A DNA stretch of 12,480 nt from an uncultured Chlorobiaceae bacterium (lineage in GTDB: Bacteria; Bacteroidota; Chlorobiia; Chlorobiales; Chlorobiaceae), in the NCBI GenBank assembly GCA_903904495.1, contig CAIVCU010000142.1:1-12480 (forward strand). Direction: 5' to 3'. The position numbers and the translations under genes are program-made. Shown piece after piece: positions 1-6,003 of this stretch. How positions within the stretch are numbered: the stretch's first letter is position 1; the number at the start of each line of letters is the position of its first letter. Under the pieces are notes generated by a model that was not told the origin of the DNA, did no database searches, and saw nothing but the letters and a program-made list of their open reading frames with translations.

Positions 1-186
1 AAGAAGAGCATAACTGTCAAGAACACTCAAAAAGCTGAAAGAGTGCCCTCCGAAGGTATAAAGCGCTTCTGTAAGATCATATTCAGCCGCCAATGCTTTA
101 TAAAGAATCTGTAATTCCTTCTCTCCTTCTTCATGGGATTCATGCATAATTACCTGCAATTTACTTTCCTGAAACAAAGACTGCAT
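1..186 (-). CDS. Hypothetical protein, N-terminal part (runs off the left edge)
   Basis: A reading frame starts with ATG at 186 on the minus strand and stays open for 62 codons to the window edge, so only the N-terminus is visible. It begins MQSLFQESKLQVIMHESHEE and continues as a charged, helix-prone stretch with Glu-rich segments, then a more hydrophobic part around GGHSFSFLSVL. No signal peptide or catalytic motif is visible and I do not recognise the family. A second in-frame ATG at 147 is preceded by AGGT at close spacing, a better ribosome-binding site than the one before 186, so the true start may be 147. The gene diverges from queF with a 150-bp gap. Support is the uninterrupted frame and normal codon use only. 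Confidence 0.5.
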   Translation of the reverse strand, partial: MQSLFQESKLQVIMHESHEEGEKELQILYKALAAEYDLTEALYTFGGHSFSFLSVLDSYALL

Positions 187-336
187 CCCGTAGAATAGAG
201 GCCGATTTCAACGTTTAACGAACAAAAAAACAACGGAGTTTACCGATAAATCGCCATGGATTTCTATTTTGCATCAAAAAGAAGCTTAATTACCCGTAAA
301 AACCGTTAAACAATTTCAATCAATCTCCGTCATCCA

Positions 337-690
337 ATGAAAAAAGAAATCCTTGAACTTTTCGACAACACCTATCCCGACAGGGACTACACTATCGAGA
401 TCGTCAACCCCGAGTTTACCTCGGTCTGCCCTAAAACCGGACTGCCGGACTTCGGTACCATAACAATCCGTTATATTCCTGATAAAACCTGTATTGAACT
501 GAAATCGTTGAAATATTATTTTCTCGAGTTCCGCAATGCCGGGATTTTTTATGAAAATATCACCAATAAGATCCTTGATGACCTTGTCGATGCGCTTCAG
601 CCACGATCACTCAGTGTGATAACTGAATGGAAAGCAAGAGGTGGAATAACCGAGACCGTCTCAGTCAACTATCTTCGTTCATCACGTTGA
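337..690 (+). CDS. queF: QueF, NADPH-dependent 7-cyano-7-deazaguanine reductase
   Basis: QueF reduces the nitrile of preQ0 to the aminomethyl group of preQ1 with two NADPH, a cytoplasmic step in making queuosine for tRNA position 34. The 117-residue protein is a single T-fold unit of the short type I class (B. subtilis QueF is about 165 residues, with an N-terminal extension absent here). The substrate-binding and catalytic segment reads SVCPKTGLPDF, with Cys31 as the expected nucleophile and Asp38 as the acid. The family motif ELKSLKYY lies at 54-61. Glu73, in FYEN, matches the nucleobase-binding Glu97 of B. subtilis; the preceding His of that enzyme is Tyr72 here. No queC, queD or queE is adjacent, so preQ0 must be made from elsewhere in the genome. 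The gene looks monocistronic, ending at the hairpin terminator at 704-735. No strong Shine-Dalgarno sequence precedes the ATG. Confidence 0.95.
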   Translation: MKKEILELFDNTYPDRDYTIEIVNPEFTSVCPKTGLPDFGTITIRYIPDKTCIELKSLKYYFLEFRNAGIFYENITNKILDDLVDALQPRSLSVITEWKARGGITETVSVNYLRSSR

Positions 691-703
691 AAAAAGAAAT
701 AAA

Positions 704-735
704 AAAAGCCTCAGATGATCTTCACTGAGGCTTTT
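704..735. terminator. Bidirectional rho-independent terminator between queF and pscC
   Basis: GCCTCAG at 708-714 pairs with CTGAGGC at 725-731. Inside, TGA (716-718) can pair with TCA (722-724), leaving a bulged A715. The stem is extended by A704-707 pairing with T732-735. The run of A at 701-707 gives a seven-U tract on the minus strand, and TTTT at 732-735 serves the plus strand. It lies 14 bp after the queF stop and 42 bp beyond the pscC stop, as expected for a shared terminator of convergent genes. Confidence 0.85.
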
Positions 736-776
736 CTTATGAAACTGTGCAATTACTAACAACAAAGAAACAGATA

Positions 777-1418
777 TCAGAACTTGTTCTCCAGATACAG
801 AACGATTGTTTTCGCTTCATCCGGTGTTATTCCTGAACCGGCATTAGTCTGCATGCGATTCACAACAACATCAACTTTACCTGTTTTCTTATACTTGGTT
901 CTGAAAGCATCCTGAACAGAAGCAAGTGTATGACATTTGTTGCAACGACCATCGGTAAGAGTCTTTGCGGCTGCAAAATCAAAACCGGCAGGTACTGGAT
1001 GAGCTTTAACGTTTGCTGCAGGTTTTTCAAGAAAAGCAGTCAGCTCTTTGACTGAACGAATGTACTTGCCATCCAGCGTGGTAGTGCGGCCCGTGGTTGA
1101 CAATAAAATTCCTGACGGTCTTAACCACAGGAGAGCAAACATTACGGCAACAATAGCAATAATACTGAGAGGAAAACTTAAAAACCACTTATCACTGATT
1201 CTCGATGACATTTTGCCAAGACCCATAATAATGAGAGATGCACAAAAAATCAACAAAAACCAGCCTGCGAAGGAGCGCAGAGGAGTTAATATTACCGAAA
1301 TGTTTTCAGCCGGCACCTTGTACCCGGTTAAAAATGACAACCCGAAAAACAGAGACCCCATTAAGACAGCCCCGCCTAGTGCTACTGCAATAAGCTTCCC
1401 ATTTGATTTGTTGTCCAT
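777..1418 (-). CDS. pscC: PscC, photosystem P840 reaction-centre cytochrome c-551 (cytochrome cz)
   Basis: PscC carries electrons to the photo-oxidised P840 of the green sulfur bacterial type I reaction centre, receiving them from menaquinol:cytochrome c oxidoreductase. The 213-residue protein has three predicted membrane helices (about 8-31, 49-68 and 78-100) and a C-terminal periplasmic heme domain. The only heme-attachment motif is CNKCH (Cys159, Cys162, His163). Met189, in NRMQ, is the likely distal ligand. The start was set at 1418 (MDNKSNGKLI). A TTG at 1496 would add 26 residues, but that extension contains a perfect TATAAT (1458-1463), and the 213-residue form matches the known family length of about 206. 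The gene diverges from ppc and converges on queF. The sequence closely resembles what I recall of Chlorobium PscC, and this protein is known only from the Chlorobi lineage, which makes it the main taxonomic marker here. Confidence 0.95.
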   Translation of the reverse strand: MDNKSNGKLIAVALGGAVLMGSLFFGLSFLTGYKVPAENISVILTPLRSFAGWFLLIFCASLIIMGLGKMSSRISDKWFLSFPLSIIAIVAVMFALLWLRPSGILLSTTGRTTTLDGKYIRSVKELTAFLEKPAANVKAHPVPAGFDFAAAKTLTDGRCNKCHTLASVQDAFRTKYKKTGKVDVVVNRMQTNAGSGITPDEAKTIVLYLENKF

Positions 1419-1457
1419 GACAGGTAATGAATTAGGTGTTAGTGGCTTACCCAAAAA

Positions 1458-1488
1458 ATTATAGAGCAAGATAAGCATAAATAGTAAA
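1458..1488 (-). promoter_or_regulatory. Candidate sigma70-type promoter of pscC
   Basis: Read on the minus strand, a perfect -10 hexamer TATAAT lies at 1463-1458. A weaker -35-like TTTACT lies at 1488-1483 with a long 19-bp spacer. Transcription would begin near 1451, giving a leader of about 33 nt before the ATG at 1418. The -35 fit is only moderate. Confidence 0.45.
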
Positions 1489-1544
1489 GGCGGCAAGCAG
1501 AAACCTTAAAAAGGTTGTGTTTGTAATCCACTATCTGCTGAAAG

Positions 1545-1564
1545 ATGAGGAGTATACCCCTCAT
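1545..1564. promoter_or_regulatory. 20-bp dyad between pscC and ppc (candidate operator)
   Basis: ATGAGG (1545-1550) and CCTCAT (1559-1564) flank the palindrome GTATAC (1552-1557). Only the A1551/C1558 pair breaks the symmetry, so 18 of 20 positions are symmetric. With no loop, it resembles a binding site for a dimeric regulator more than an RNA hairpin. It lies about 57 bp upstream of the pscC -35 element and about 100 bp upstream of the ppc start. The regulator is unknown. Confidence 0.4.
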
Positions 1565-1598
1565 TTGAGTCAATACAGTCAAGGAAAGATAACATAAT

Positions 1599-1627
1599 TT
1601 GTAACTCATTTAATTTTTTCGAATACT
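1599..1627 (+). promoter_or_regulatory. Possible sigma70-like promoter of ppc
   Basis: TTGTAA (1599-1604) and AATACT (1622-1627) are separated by 17 bp and each matches four of six consensus bases. The element lies 39 bp upstream of the ppc ATG. It is weak and A+T-rich sequence can produce such matches by chance. Confidence 0.25.
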
Positions 1628-1666
1628 GCAGAAAGCGCCCCATCAACCTGAGAATTGTTTCGTTTC

Positions 1667-4435
1667 ATGATAACATCAGCCAGCAGTATTATAGATTTTG
1701 AAAAAGCAGAACGCGATTTTCTCTTTCTTCTCCAATGCTTTAAGGAGGTACTCCGTGACCTTGGAGATAATGAACTTGCCGACCACCTTCCCTGGCAGAA
1801 TGCCGGGATACCTCTCGAAAACTATCCGAACAGCGAACGCGCCCTGCAGGCGTTTTCCATATTTTTTCAGCTTCTCAACATGGCGGAAGAAAACTCCGCT
1901 GCCCAGAATCGGCGAACACTCGAAGCTGAACATGGTTTATCGCATCTCACCGGTCTCTGGGGAAAAACACTGTCACGTTTCCAGAAACTTGGAATGCCGG
2001 AAACGACTATCTCTTCCCTGCTTCCGGAGGTTTCTATCGAAGCCGTGCTGACTGCACACCCGACTGAAGCAAAACGGAAAACTGTTCTGGAGCAGCACCG
2101 TCAGCTTTATCTCCTTCTGGTAAAACGGGAAAACCAGATGTGGACCCCGCTTGAACAGCTTGAAATCCGCAATGAGATCAAGGTGGTCATGGAAAGACTC
2201 TGGAGAACGGGGGAAATCCTTTTCGAAAAGCCCCAGGTATCGGCAGAAAGGAGAAATGTCATTCACTACCTCCATAATATTTTCTCTGAAGTTCTGCCCA
2301 TGCTTGATAAACGACTGGTACAGGCATGGAATGAAGCAGGATTTGAACCATCAAGGCTTTCCGATCCCAGAAATCTGCCCCGTATCACCTTCGGCAGCTG
2401 GGTTGGCGGCGACCGTGATGGTCATCCGCTTGTAACTGCCAGTGTCACTGAAGAGACTCTGGCCGAAATGCGCCAGAACGCCCTCAACCTTGTCCTGCGT
2501 CATCTCGGGGACCTTGCTTCAAAATTAAGCCTTTCCGAAAGACTTCAATCTCCTGGAGACGCGCTGATCCTTCGCATCAAAACCCTCAGCAATAAGCTTG
2601 GTGAAGCTGGATATGAGGCAATTCAGAGAAACCGGCATGAACCATGGCGCCAGTTTCTGAACCTTATGATCGCTTCGCTTCCTTTTGAAGCCGATCCATC
2701 AGAGAGCACTGCACTGTCCTGCGAAACAGGGCGTTATATCAGTTCGGACGAACTCCTTGAGGATCTCTCACTTTTACGGGACTCGCTGCTTGCTGTCGGG
2801 GGCCGACATATTGCTGACATGGAAGTATCACCCACCTATCGAAAAGTACAGACATTCGGATTCCATCTCGGCACGCTTGATATCCGTCAAAACAGTCACG
2901 TACATGAGCTTGCCCTTTCCCAGCTGATGACCGCGGCCGGTATGAACGGCAGTGATTTTCTGGAATGGGATGAACCTGCCAGAAGAGCATTCCTTGACCG
3001 GGAACTGCTTTCTCCCCGTCCATTTACTCATCCTGACATGACGGCTGGAGCTGAAGCCGAGACTGTTCTTGCCTGCTACAGGGTTTTATTGAAGCATACC
3101 AAACAATTCGGGACCGGAGCTCTTGGCTCACTTATTGTCAGCATGACCAGAAACGTCTCTGACCTTCTTATCGTCTATATTTTTGCACGGGAGGTCGGAC
3201 TGATGACACCATTCGAAGATGGAGATGCCTGTTTGCTCCCTGTCGTTCCACTCTTTGAAACTATTGAAGATCTGAAAAAAAGTCCTGTAATACTCCAGGA
3301 ATTTCTCCTCCACCCCGTAACACAACGAAGTCTCGATTACCGAAAAAAAACAACCGGCAAAAAAAGAAAGCTCCAGAAAGTTATGATCGGTTACAGCGAC
3401 AGTAATAAGGACGGAGGAATTTTTTCAAGCACCTGGACGCTTTATCGAGCACAGGAAGCACTGCTTGAAGCAGGAGCTCTTTACGATACTGATATTCTGT
3501 TTTTTCATGGACGAGGTGGAAGTATCAGCCGAGGAGCAGGCCCTACTCACCGTTTCATCAGGGCACAACCCTGGGGCTCGTTTAATGCCGGCATGTGCTT
3601 TACCGAGCAGGGTGAAACCATAGCGCAAAAGTATGCCAACCGCATCAGTGCGGTCTATAATCTGGAACTTTTCATGGCGGGAGCTGCAGAAGTCCTGATC
3701 AGACAAAGACATGGAGAAAAAAAAGCGCACCCCCTTCAACCGGTAATGGACATGCTCTCCGATAAAAGCAATCAGGCTTACCGGAAGCTGATCGGTGCAG
3801 ATGGATTTCTTACTTTTTTCCGTGAAGCGACCCCTATTGATATTATTGAATCCACAAGGATTGGATCACGACCTTCTCGGAGAAGCGGAAAAACAAGTCT
3901 TGACGACCTGCGCGCCATACCATGGGTATTCAGTTGGAACCAGGCACGTTTTTCCCTTTCAGGCTGGTACGGAGTCGGTTCCGCACTTGAATATCTGCAG
4001 AACAGCGATCCGGAAATATTTGAAGAAATCCGAAACCGCAGCCACGTCTGGCCTCCTCTTCGTTACATTATCAGCAATGCCGACACCAGCCTGGCCTCTG
4101 CTGATCTGAACATCATGCACCAGTACGCATCGCTTGTCAGTGACAGCTCAATAAGGGATCGCATTCTCGGCATGATCGAAGCGGAATATCATCGAACAAA
4201 AAAGTACATAGAAATACTCTTTGCAGTACCTCTTGAAACACAGCGGCTTAATGTCAATAAATTTATTGCCCTCCGACAGGAAGGACTTGACATGCTTCAC
4301 CATCAACAAATCAGTCTGCTTAAACAATGGAGGGAAATGCAGTATTCAGGAAAACTGAAAGAGTCCGATAGACTTCTGCTTGAACTATTTCTGACTGTTA
4401 ATGCCATATCAGGAGGATTACGCACAACAGGATAA
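1667..4435 (+). CDS. ppc: Phosphoenolpyruvate carboxylase
   Basis: The enzyme adds bicarbonate to phosphoenolpyruvate to give oxaloacetate and phosphate. In green sulfur bacteria this feeds the reductive TCA cycle and amino-acid synthesis. The 922-residue protein is full length (E. coli Ppc has 883). Catalytic motifs appear in order: LTAHPTE (His131, E. coli His138), GSWVGGDRDGHP (243-253), LDIRQNS with Arg407, GYSDSNKDGG with Lys581 (E. coli Lys546), FHGRGGSISRGAGPTH with His614, Arg616 and Arg622 (E. coli His579, Arg581, Arg587), and SRPSRR near 735. ATG 1667 is preferred to an in-frame TTG at 1655, which would add four residues. Of the E. coli aspartate-binding residues, Arg587 is kept and Arg832 probably is (Arg860), but Lys773 aligns with Ser811 and Asn881 with Thr920, so feedback inhibition may be weak or absent. 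The gene is divergent from pscC, and no clear terminator follows it. Confidence 0.97.
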   Translation: MITSASSIIDFEKAERDFLFLLQCFKEVLRDLGDNELADHLPWQNAGIPLENYPNSERALQAFSIFFQLLNMAEENSAAQNRRTLEAEHGLSHLTGLWGKTLSRFQKLGMPETTISSLLPEVSIEAVLTAHPTEAKRKTVLEQHRQLYLLLVKRENQMWTPLEQLEIRNEIKVVMERLWRTGEILFEKPQVSAERRNVIHYLHNIFSEVLPMLDKRLVQAWNEAGFEPSRLSDPRNLPRITFGSWVGGDRDGHPLVTASVTEETLAEMRQNALNLVLRHLGDLASKLSLSERLQSPGDALILRIKTLSNKLGEAGYEAIQRNRHEPWRQFLNLMIASLPFEADPSESTALSCETGRYISSDELLEDLSLLRDSLLAVGGRHIADMEVSPTYRKVQTFGFHLGTLDIRQNSHVHELALSQLMTAAGMNGSDFLEWDEPARRAFLDRELLSPRPFTHPDMTAGAEAETVLACYRVLLKHTKQFGTGALGSLIVSMTRNVSDLLIVYIFAREVGLMTPFEDGDACLLPVVPLFETIEDLKKSPVILQEFLLHPVTQRSLDYRKKTTGKKRKLQKVMIGYSDSNKDGGIFSSTWTLYRAQEALLEAGALYDTDILFFHGRGGSISRGAGPTHRFIRAQPWGSFNAGMCFTEQGETIAQKYANRISAVYNLELFMAGAAEVLIRQRHGEKKAHPLQPVMDMLSDKSNQAYRKLIGADGFLTFFREATPIDIIESTRIGSRPSRRSGKTSLDDLRAIPWVFSWNQARFSLSGWYGVGSALEYLQNSDPEIFEEIRNRSHVWPPLRYIISNADTSLASADLNIMHQYASLVSDSSIRDRILGMIEAEYHRTKKYIEILFAVPLETQRLNVNKFIALRQEGLDMLHHQQISLLKQWREMQYSGKLKESDRLLLELFLTVNAISGGLRTTG

Positions 4436-4486
4436 AATTTTTGTGTGTCCGGATATTTATGCGCAGGAACCCAATATAAAGAGCGT

Positions 4487-4535
4487 CTTTTCTGTTATAA
4501 CCCCGGAATAATCCGGAAACGCATCATCAGAAAAG
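4487..4535 (+). repeat. Nested inverted repeat upstream of the 4576 gene
   Basis: CTTTTCTG (4487-4494) pairs with CAGAAAAG (4528-4535). Between them CCGGA (4503-4507) and TCCGG (4512-4516) form a small stem with loop ATAA. The structure lies 41 bp before the ATG at 4576 and could be part of its 5' untranslated leader or a protein-binding site. The internal loops are large and no U tract follows, so it is not a convincing terminator for ppc. Confidence 0.35.
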
Positions 4536-4575
4536 TGTTCTTTCTTTCGCAAAACATTCAAACACGCAATTAATC

Positions 4576-5064
4576 ATGAAAAAAAACATCTTGATGGCAG
4601 CAGGAATTGCAGGTCTGTTTCTTGCACATAACCCCATTGATGCCCAGGCAGAAATCGGTGTACGTGTTGGCGGGATACACGTTAATGTTGGAGACAGACC
4701 GACTTTTATAATCGATACCAGACCGACATTTATCTATGTACCTGAACTTGGGTTTTCAGTAGCAGCAAGAAGTCCGTACAATTTCATTTTCCTTGATGGC
4801 TACTATTACATAAACCGTGATGGACATTGGTACAACTCTTCACAATACAGAGGTCCGTGGGAAATCGTCAGCTTTGACAGGTTGCCCCATGCAATCAGAG
4901 AACATCGCTGGGAAGAGATAAGACGATTCCGTGACAGAGAGTATCGTCGGCATGACCGTCAGTACTGGGAAAGCCGCGATAGACCAAACGATCGCGACCA
5001 TCGTGATGACATGAATCAGCCTCGTGAAAAAAACCGTGATCAGCGCAATGATCGTAATCGATAA
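4576..5064 (+). CDS. Small exported protein with an Arg/Asp-rich tail, function unknown
   Basis: A 162-residue protein with a clear Sec signal peptide: Lys2-Lys3, a hydrophobic stretch at 5-17, and probable cleavage after Ala25 (AQA/EIG). The mature part opens with an eight-residue tandem repeat, DRPTFIID then TRPTFIYV, also visible in the DNA as near-identical segments at 4695 and 4719. It is followed by an aromatic core (FLDGYYYINRDGHWY, 72-86) and a segment with RGPW (92-95), LPHAIREHRWEEIRR (103-117) and a hydrophilic tail rich in Arg, Asp and His (117-162). Small secreted proteins with a similar HWY...GPW...HRW pattern occur in several Gram-negative lineages and, as far as I know, have no assigned function. 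The tail is low-complexity and probably disordered; it could bind metal, nucleic acid or polyanions, but this is a guess. It looks monocistronic. Confidence 0.8.
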   Translation: MKKNILMAAGIAGLFLAHNPIDAQAEIGVRVGGIHVNVGDRPTFIIDTRPTFIYVPELGFSVAARSPYNFIFLDGYYYINRDGHWYNSSQYRGPWEIVSFDRLPHAIREHRWEEIRRFRDREYRRHDRQYWESRDRPNDRDHRDDMNQPREKNRDQRNDRNR

Positions 5065-5174
5065 AATATTGTCTTGAAAGCTGCTGTTTTTTTAAGATGA
5101 TTCACCGCTCAGAATGTAAATGAGGCATATGATAATTTGGCTCTCATTTGCGTTATTGAATACAACAGGGAAAC

Positions 5175-5228
5175 ACTTTGATCTAGCAAAAAGGCGCTTT
5201 TTAGAGTGCCTTTTTGCTAGATCAAAGT
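5175..5228. repeat. Long near-perfect hairpin (21-bp exact arms, 24-bp stem)
   Basis: The 21-nt arms at 5175-5195 and 5208-5228 are exact inverted copies. A G-U pair (5196/5207), a C-G pair (5197/5206) and a T-A pair (5198/5205) extend the stem to 24 pairs around a six-base loop. The core is A5-GGCGC, loop, GTGCC-T5, which reads like a terminator on either strand. The outer arms (ACTTTGATCTAGC and its complement) add 13 bp that a simple terminator would not need. It lies 110 bp after the exported-protein gene ending at 5064. It may be a bidirectional terminator, a dispersed repeat such as a REP or MITE-like element, or a structured RNA. Confidence 0.85.
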
Positions 5229-5296
5229 AAATTCAGAAAGTTTCCTACGATTGGTATGCAATAGTTTTCATTTCTTTAAAACCACGTTATAATCTT

Positions 5297-5327
5297 CTCT
5301 GTTTTTAAAGACATGTGAAAAACAGAG
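5297..5327. repeat. 10-bp inverted repeat
   Basis: CTCTGTTTTT (5297-5306) and AAAAACAGAG (5318-5327) are exact inverted copies around an 11-base spacer that includes ACATGT. No U tract follows on the plus strand. Operator or short hairpin; no assigned role. Confidence 0.5.
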
Positions 5328-5392
5328 TGCTCTTCATTATCAGCGCTCGCGGATAATTGAAATCAAAATAAAGCTTCTCCTTGAGACAATCG

Positions 5393-5423
5393 CAAAATGA
5401 TCAGACTTCATCATTTTGTTTTA
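5393..5423 (+). terminator. Possible weak hairpin terminator
   Basis: CAAAATGAT (5393-5401) pairs exactly with ATCATTTTG (5410-5418) over an eight-base loop, followed by TTTTA. Its form is terminator-like but the stem is A+T-rich, and no supported gene lies just upstream. It may end a transcript that begins in the hairpin-rich region. Confidence 0.35.
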
Positions 5424-5537
5424 TAAGTATTTATATCGCTCTCTATTTTACAGGTGAAGTTAAGGGTCCGACAGAAAACAAGATCGGAATTGCTTTATTT
5501 CATAGGTATCTGGTGATCCATACCTGCATATCATATA

Positions 5538-5549
5538 ATCTCGCGAGAT
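5538..5549. promoter_or_regulatory. 12-bp perfect palindrome, possible operator
   Basis: ATCTCGCGAGAT is an exact 12-bp palindrome set in A+T-rich flanks, 61 bp upstream of the GTG at 5610. The G+C-rich centre and lack of a loop suggest a protein-binding or methylation site rather than an RNA hairpin. No cognate regulator is visible in the window. Confidence 0.35.
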
Positions 5550-5609
5550 AATTAAAAAGCAAAAGATATATTGCTCTTGCGCCATTGAGCACCTTAAGAG
5601 AATGTTAAA

Positions 5610-5855
5610 GTGATTATCCTACTGAAGCGGCTCTCACACCGATATCGGCCTCAAGGATTACTCGGCGAATATCTTTTTCCCGGATACTTCTCCGGCCTGA
5701 AGTGGTCTTTTAACTCAGAGAAGGCTTATGTCTTTGAAAAATTGCCGTCGAATACCCTTGCATCTCTGATGCTGAATTCAACTCATCTCCATGCTCCTGA
5801 TGACGCTAAAGATGAAATACTGCAATGGATTGAGCAATTAGTTCTGTTTTTCTAA
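5610..5855 (+). CDS. Doubtful 81-codon reading frame, unknown product
   Basis: The frame opens with GTG at 5610 shortly after an in-frame stop at 5595-5597, and ends with TAA at 5853-5855. The product is basic and hydrophobic at the start (VIILLKRLSHRYRPQGLL), then has an aromatic part (YLFPGYFSGLKWSF) and a C-terminal segment containing DDAKDEILQWIEQL that looks helical and amphipathic. I do not recognise a family. In favour: its codon use is closer to the flanking genes and richer in G+C than the DNA around it, and a hairpin with a T run follows at 5906. Against: no Shine-Dalgarno sequence, a GTG start, small size and A+T-rich surroundings. It may be a real small gene or the remaining fragment of a larger, decayed one. 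Confidence 0.3.
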   Translation: MIILLKRLSHRYRPQGLLGEYLFPGYFSGLKWSFNSEKAYVFEKLPSNTLASLMLNSTHLHAPDDAKDEILQWIEQLVLFF

Positions 5856-5905
5856 AATTGAATGTCGAATAATTAAAATAATTGAATCCGCCAATTTCAT
5901 TCCTC

Positions 5906-5937
5906 AAAATTAACTTCTTATAGTTAATTTTTTTTTC
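5906..5937 (+). terminator. A+T-rich hairpin with T run
   Basis: AAAATTAACT (5906-5915) pairs exactly with AGTTAATTTT (5922-5931) around the loop TCTTAT, and the T run continues to 5936. The geometry is that of a rho-independent terminator, but the stem has a single G-C pair, so efficiency would be low. It would end any transcript from the 5610 frame, and it lies 67 bp upstream of the H-NS-family gene. Confidence 0.4.
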
Positions 5938-6003
5938 TTACATTTACATGTAATTCCACCACAACAGGAAGAAAAAATTTAAACAATTATAAATCAACGA
6001 ATT

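Larger units (their letters stand above)
5065..5609. other. A+T-rich intergenic region with many inverted repeats, no convincing gene
   Basis: These 545 bp contain no reading frame I can support. They hold five dyad structures within about 375 bp: the long hairpin at 5175-5228, stems at 5297-5327 and 5393-5418, a 6-bp repeat (AGGTAT at 5504-5509, ATACCT at 5520-5525) and the palindrome at 5538-5549. Base composition is A+T-richer than the flanking ppc and comM genes. It could hold a small RNA, remnants of a mobile element, or a stack of terminators and operators; the sequence does not decide. Confidence 0.6.

Noticed and set aside
187..336. Possible preQ1 riboswitch upstream of queF
   Set aside because: I looked for the small preQ1-I pattern (C-rich loop plus A-rich tail near the start codon). 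The run of A near 297 lacks a convincing stem, and QueF acts downstream of preQ0 so regulation is not required. Only a distant 8-bp inverted repeat (213-220 with 304-311) is present.
1048..1464. 138-codon plus-strand frame
   Set aside because: It is antisense to pscC, has a basic low-information sequence and no ribosome-binding site; pscC explains the DNA.
1419..1496. N-terminal extension of pscC from a TTG at 1496
   Set aside because: The extra 26 residues contain the DNA of a perfect TATAAT, have no ribosome-binding site and are absent from the PscC family as I know it; ATG 1418 gives the expected length.
5944..5953. TTACATGTAA palindrome upstream of the H-NS-type gene
   Set aside because: A 10-bp A+T-rich palindrome is expected by chance in such DNA; kept only as background to the dyad-rich interval.
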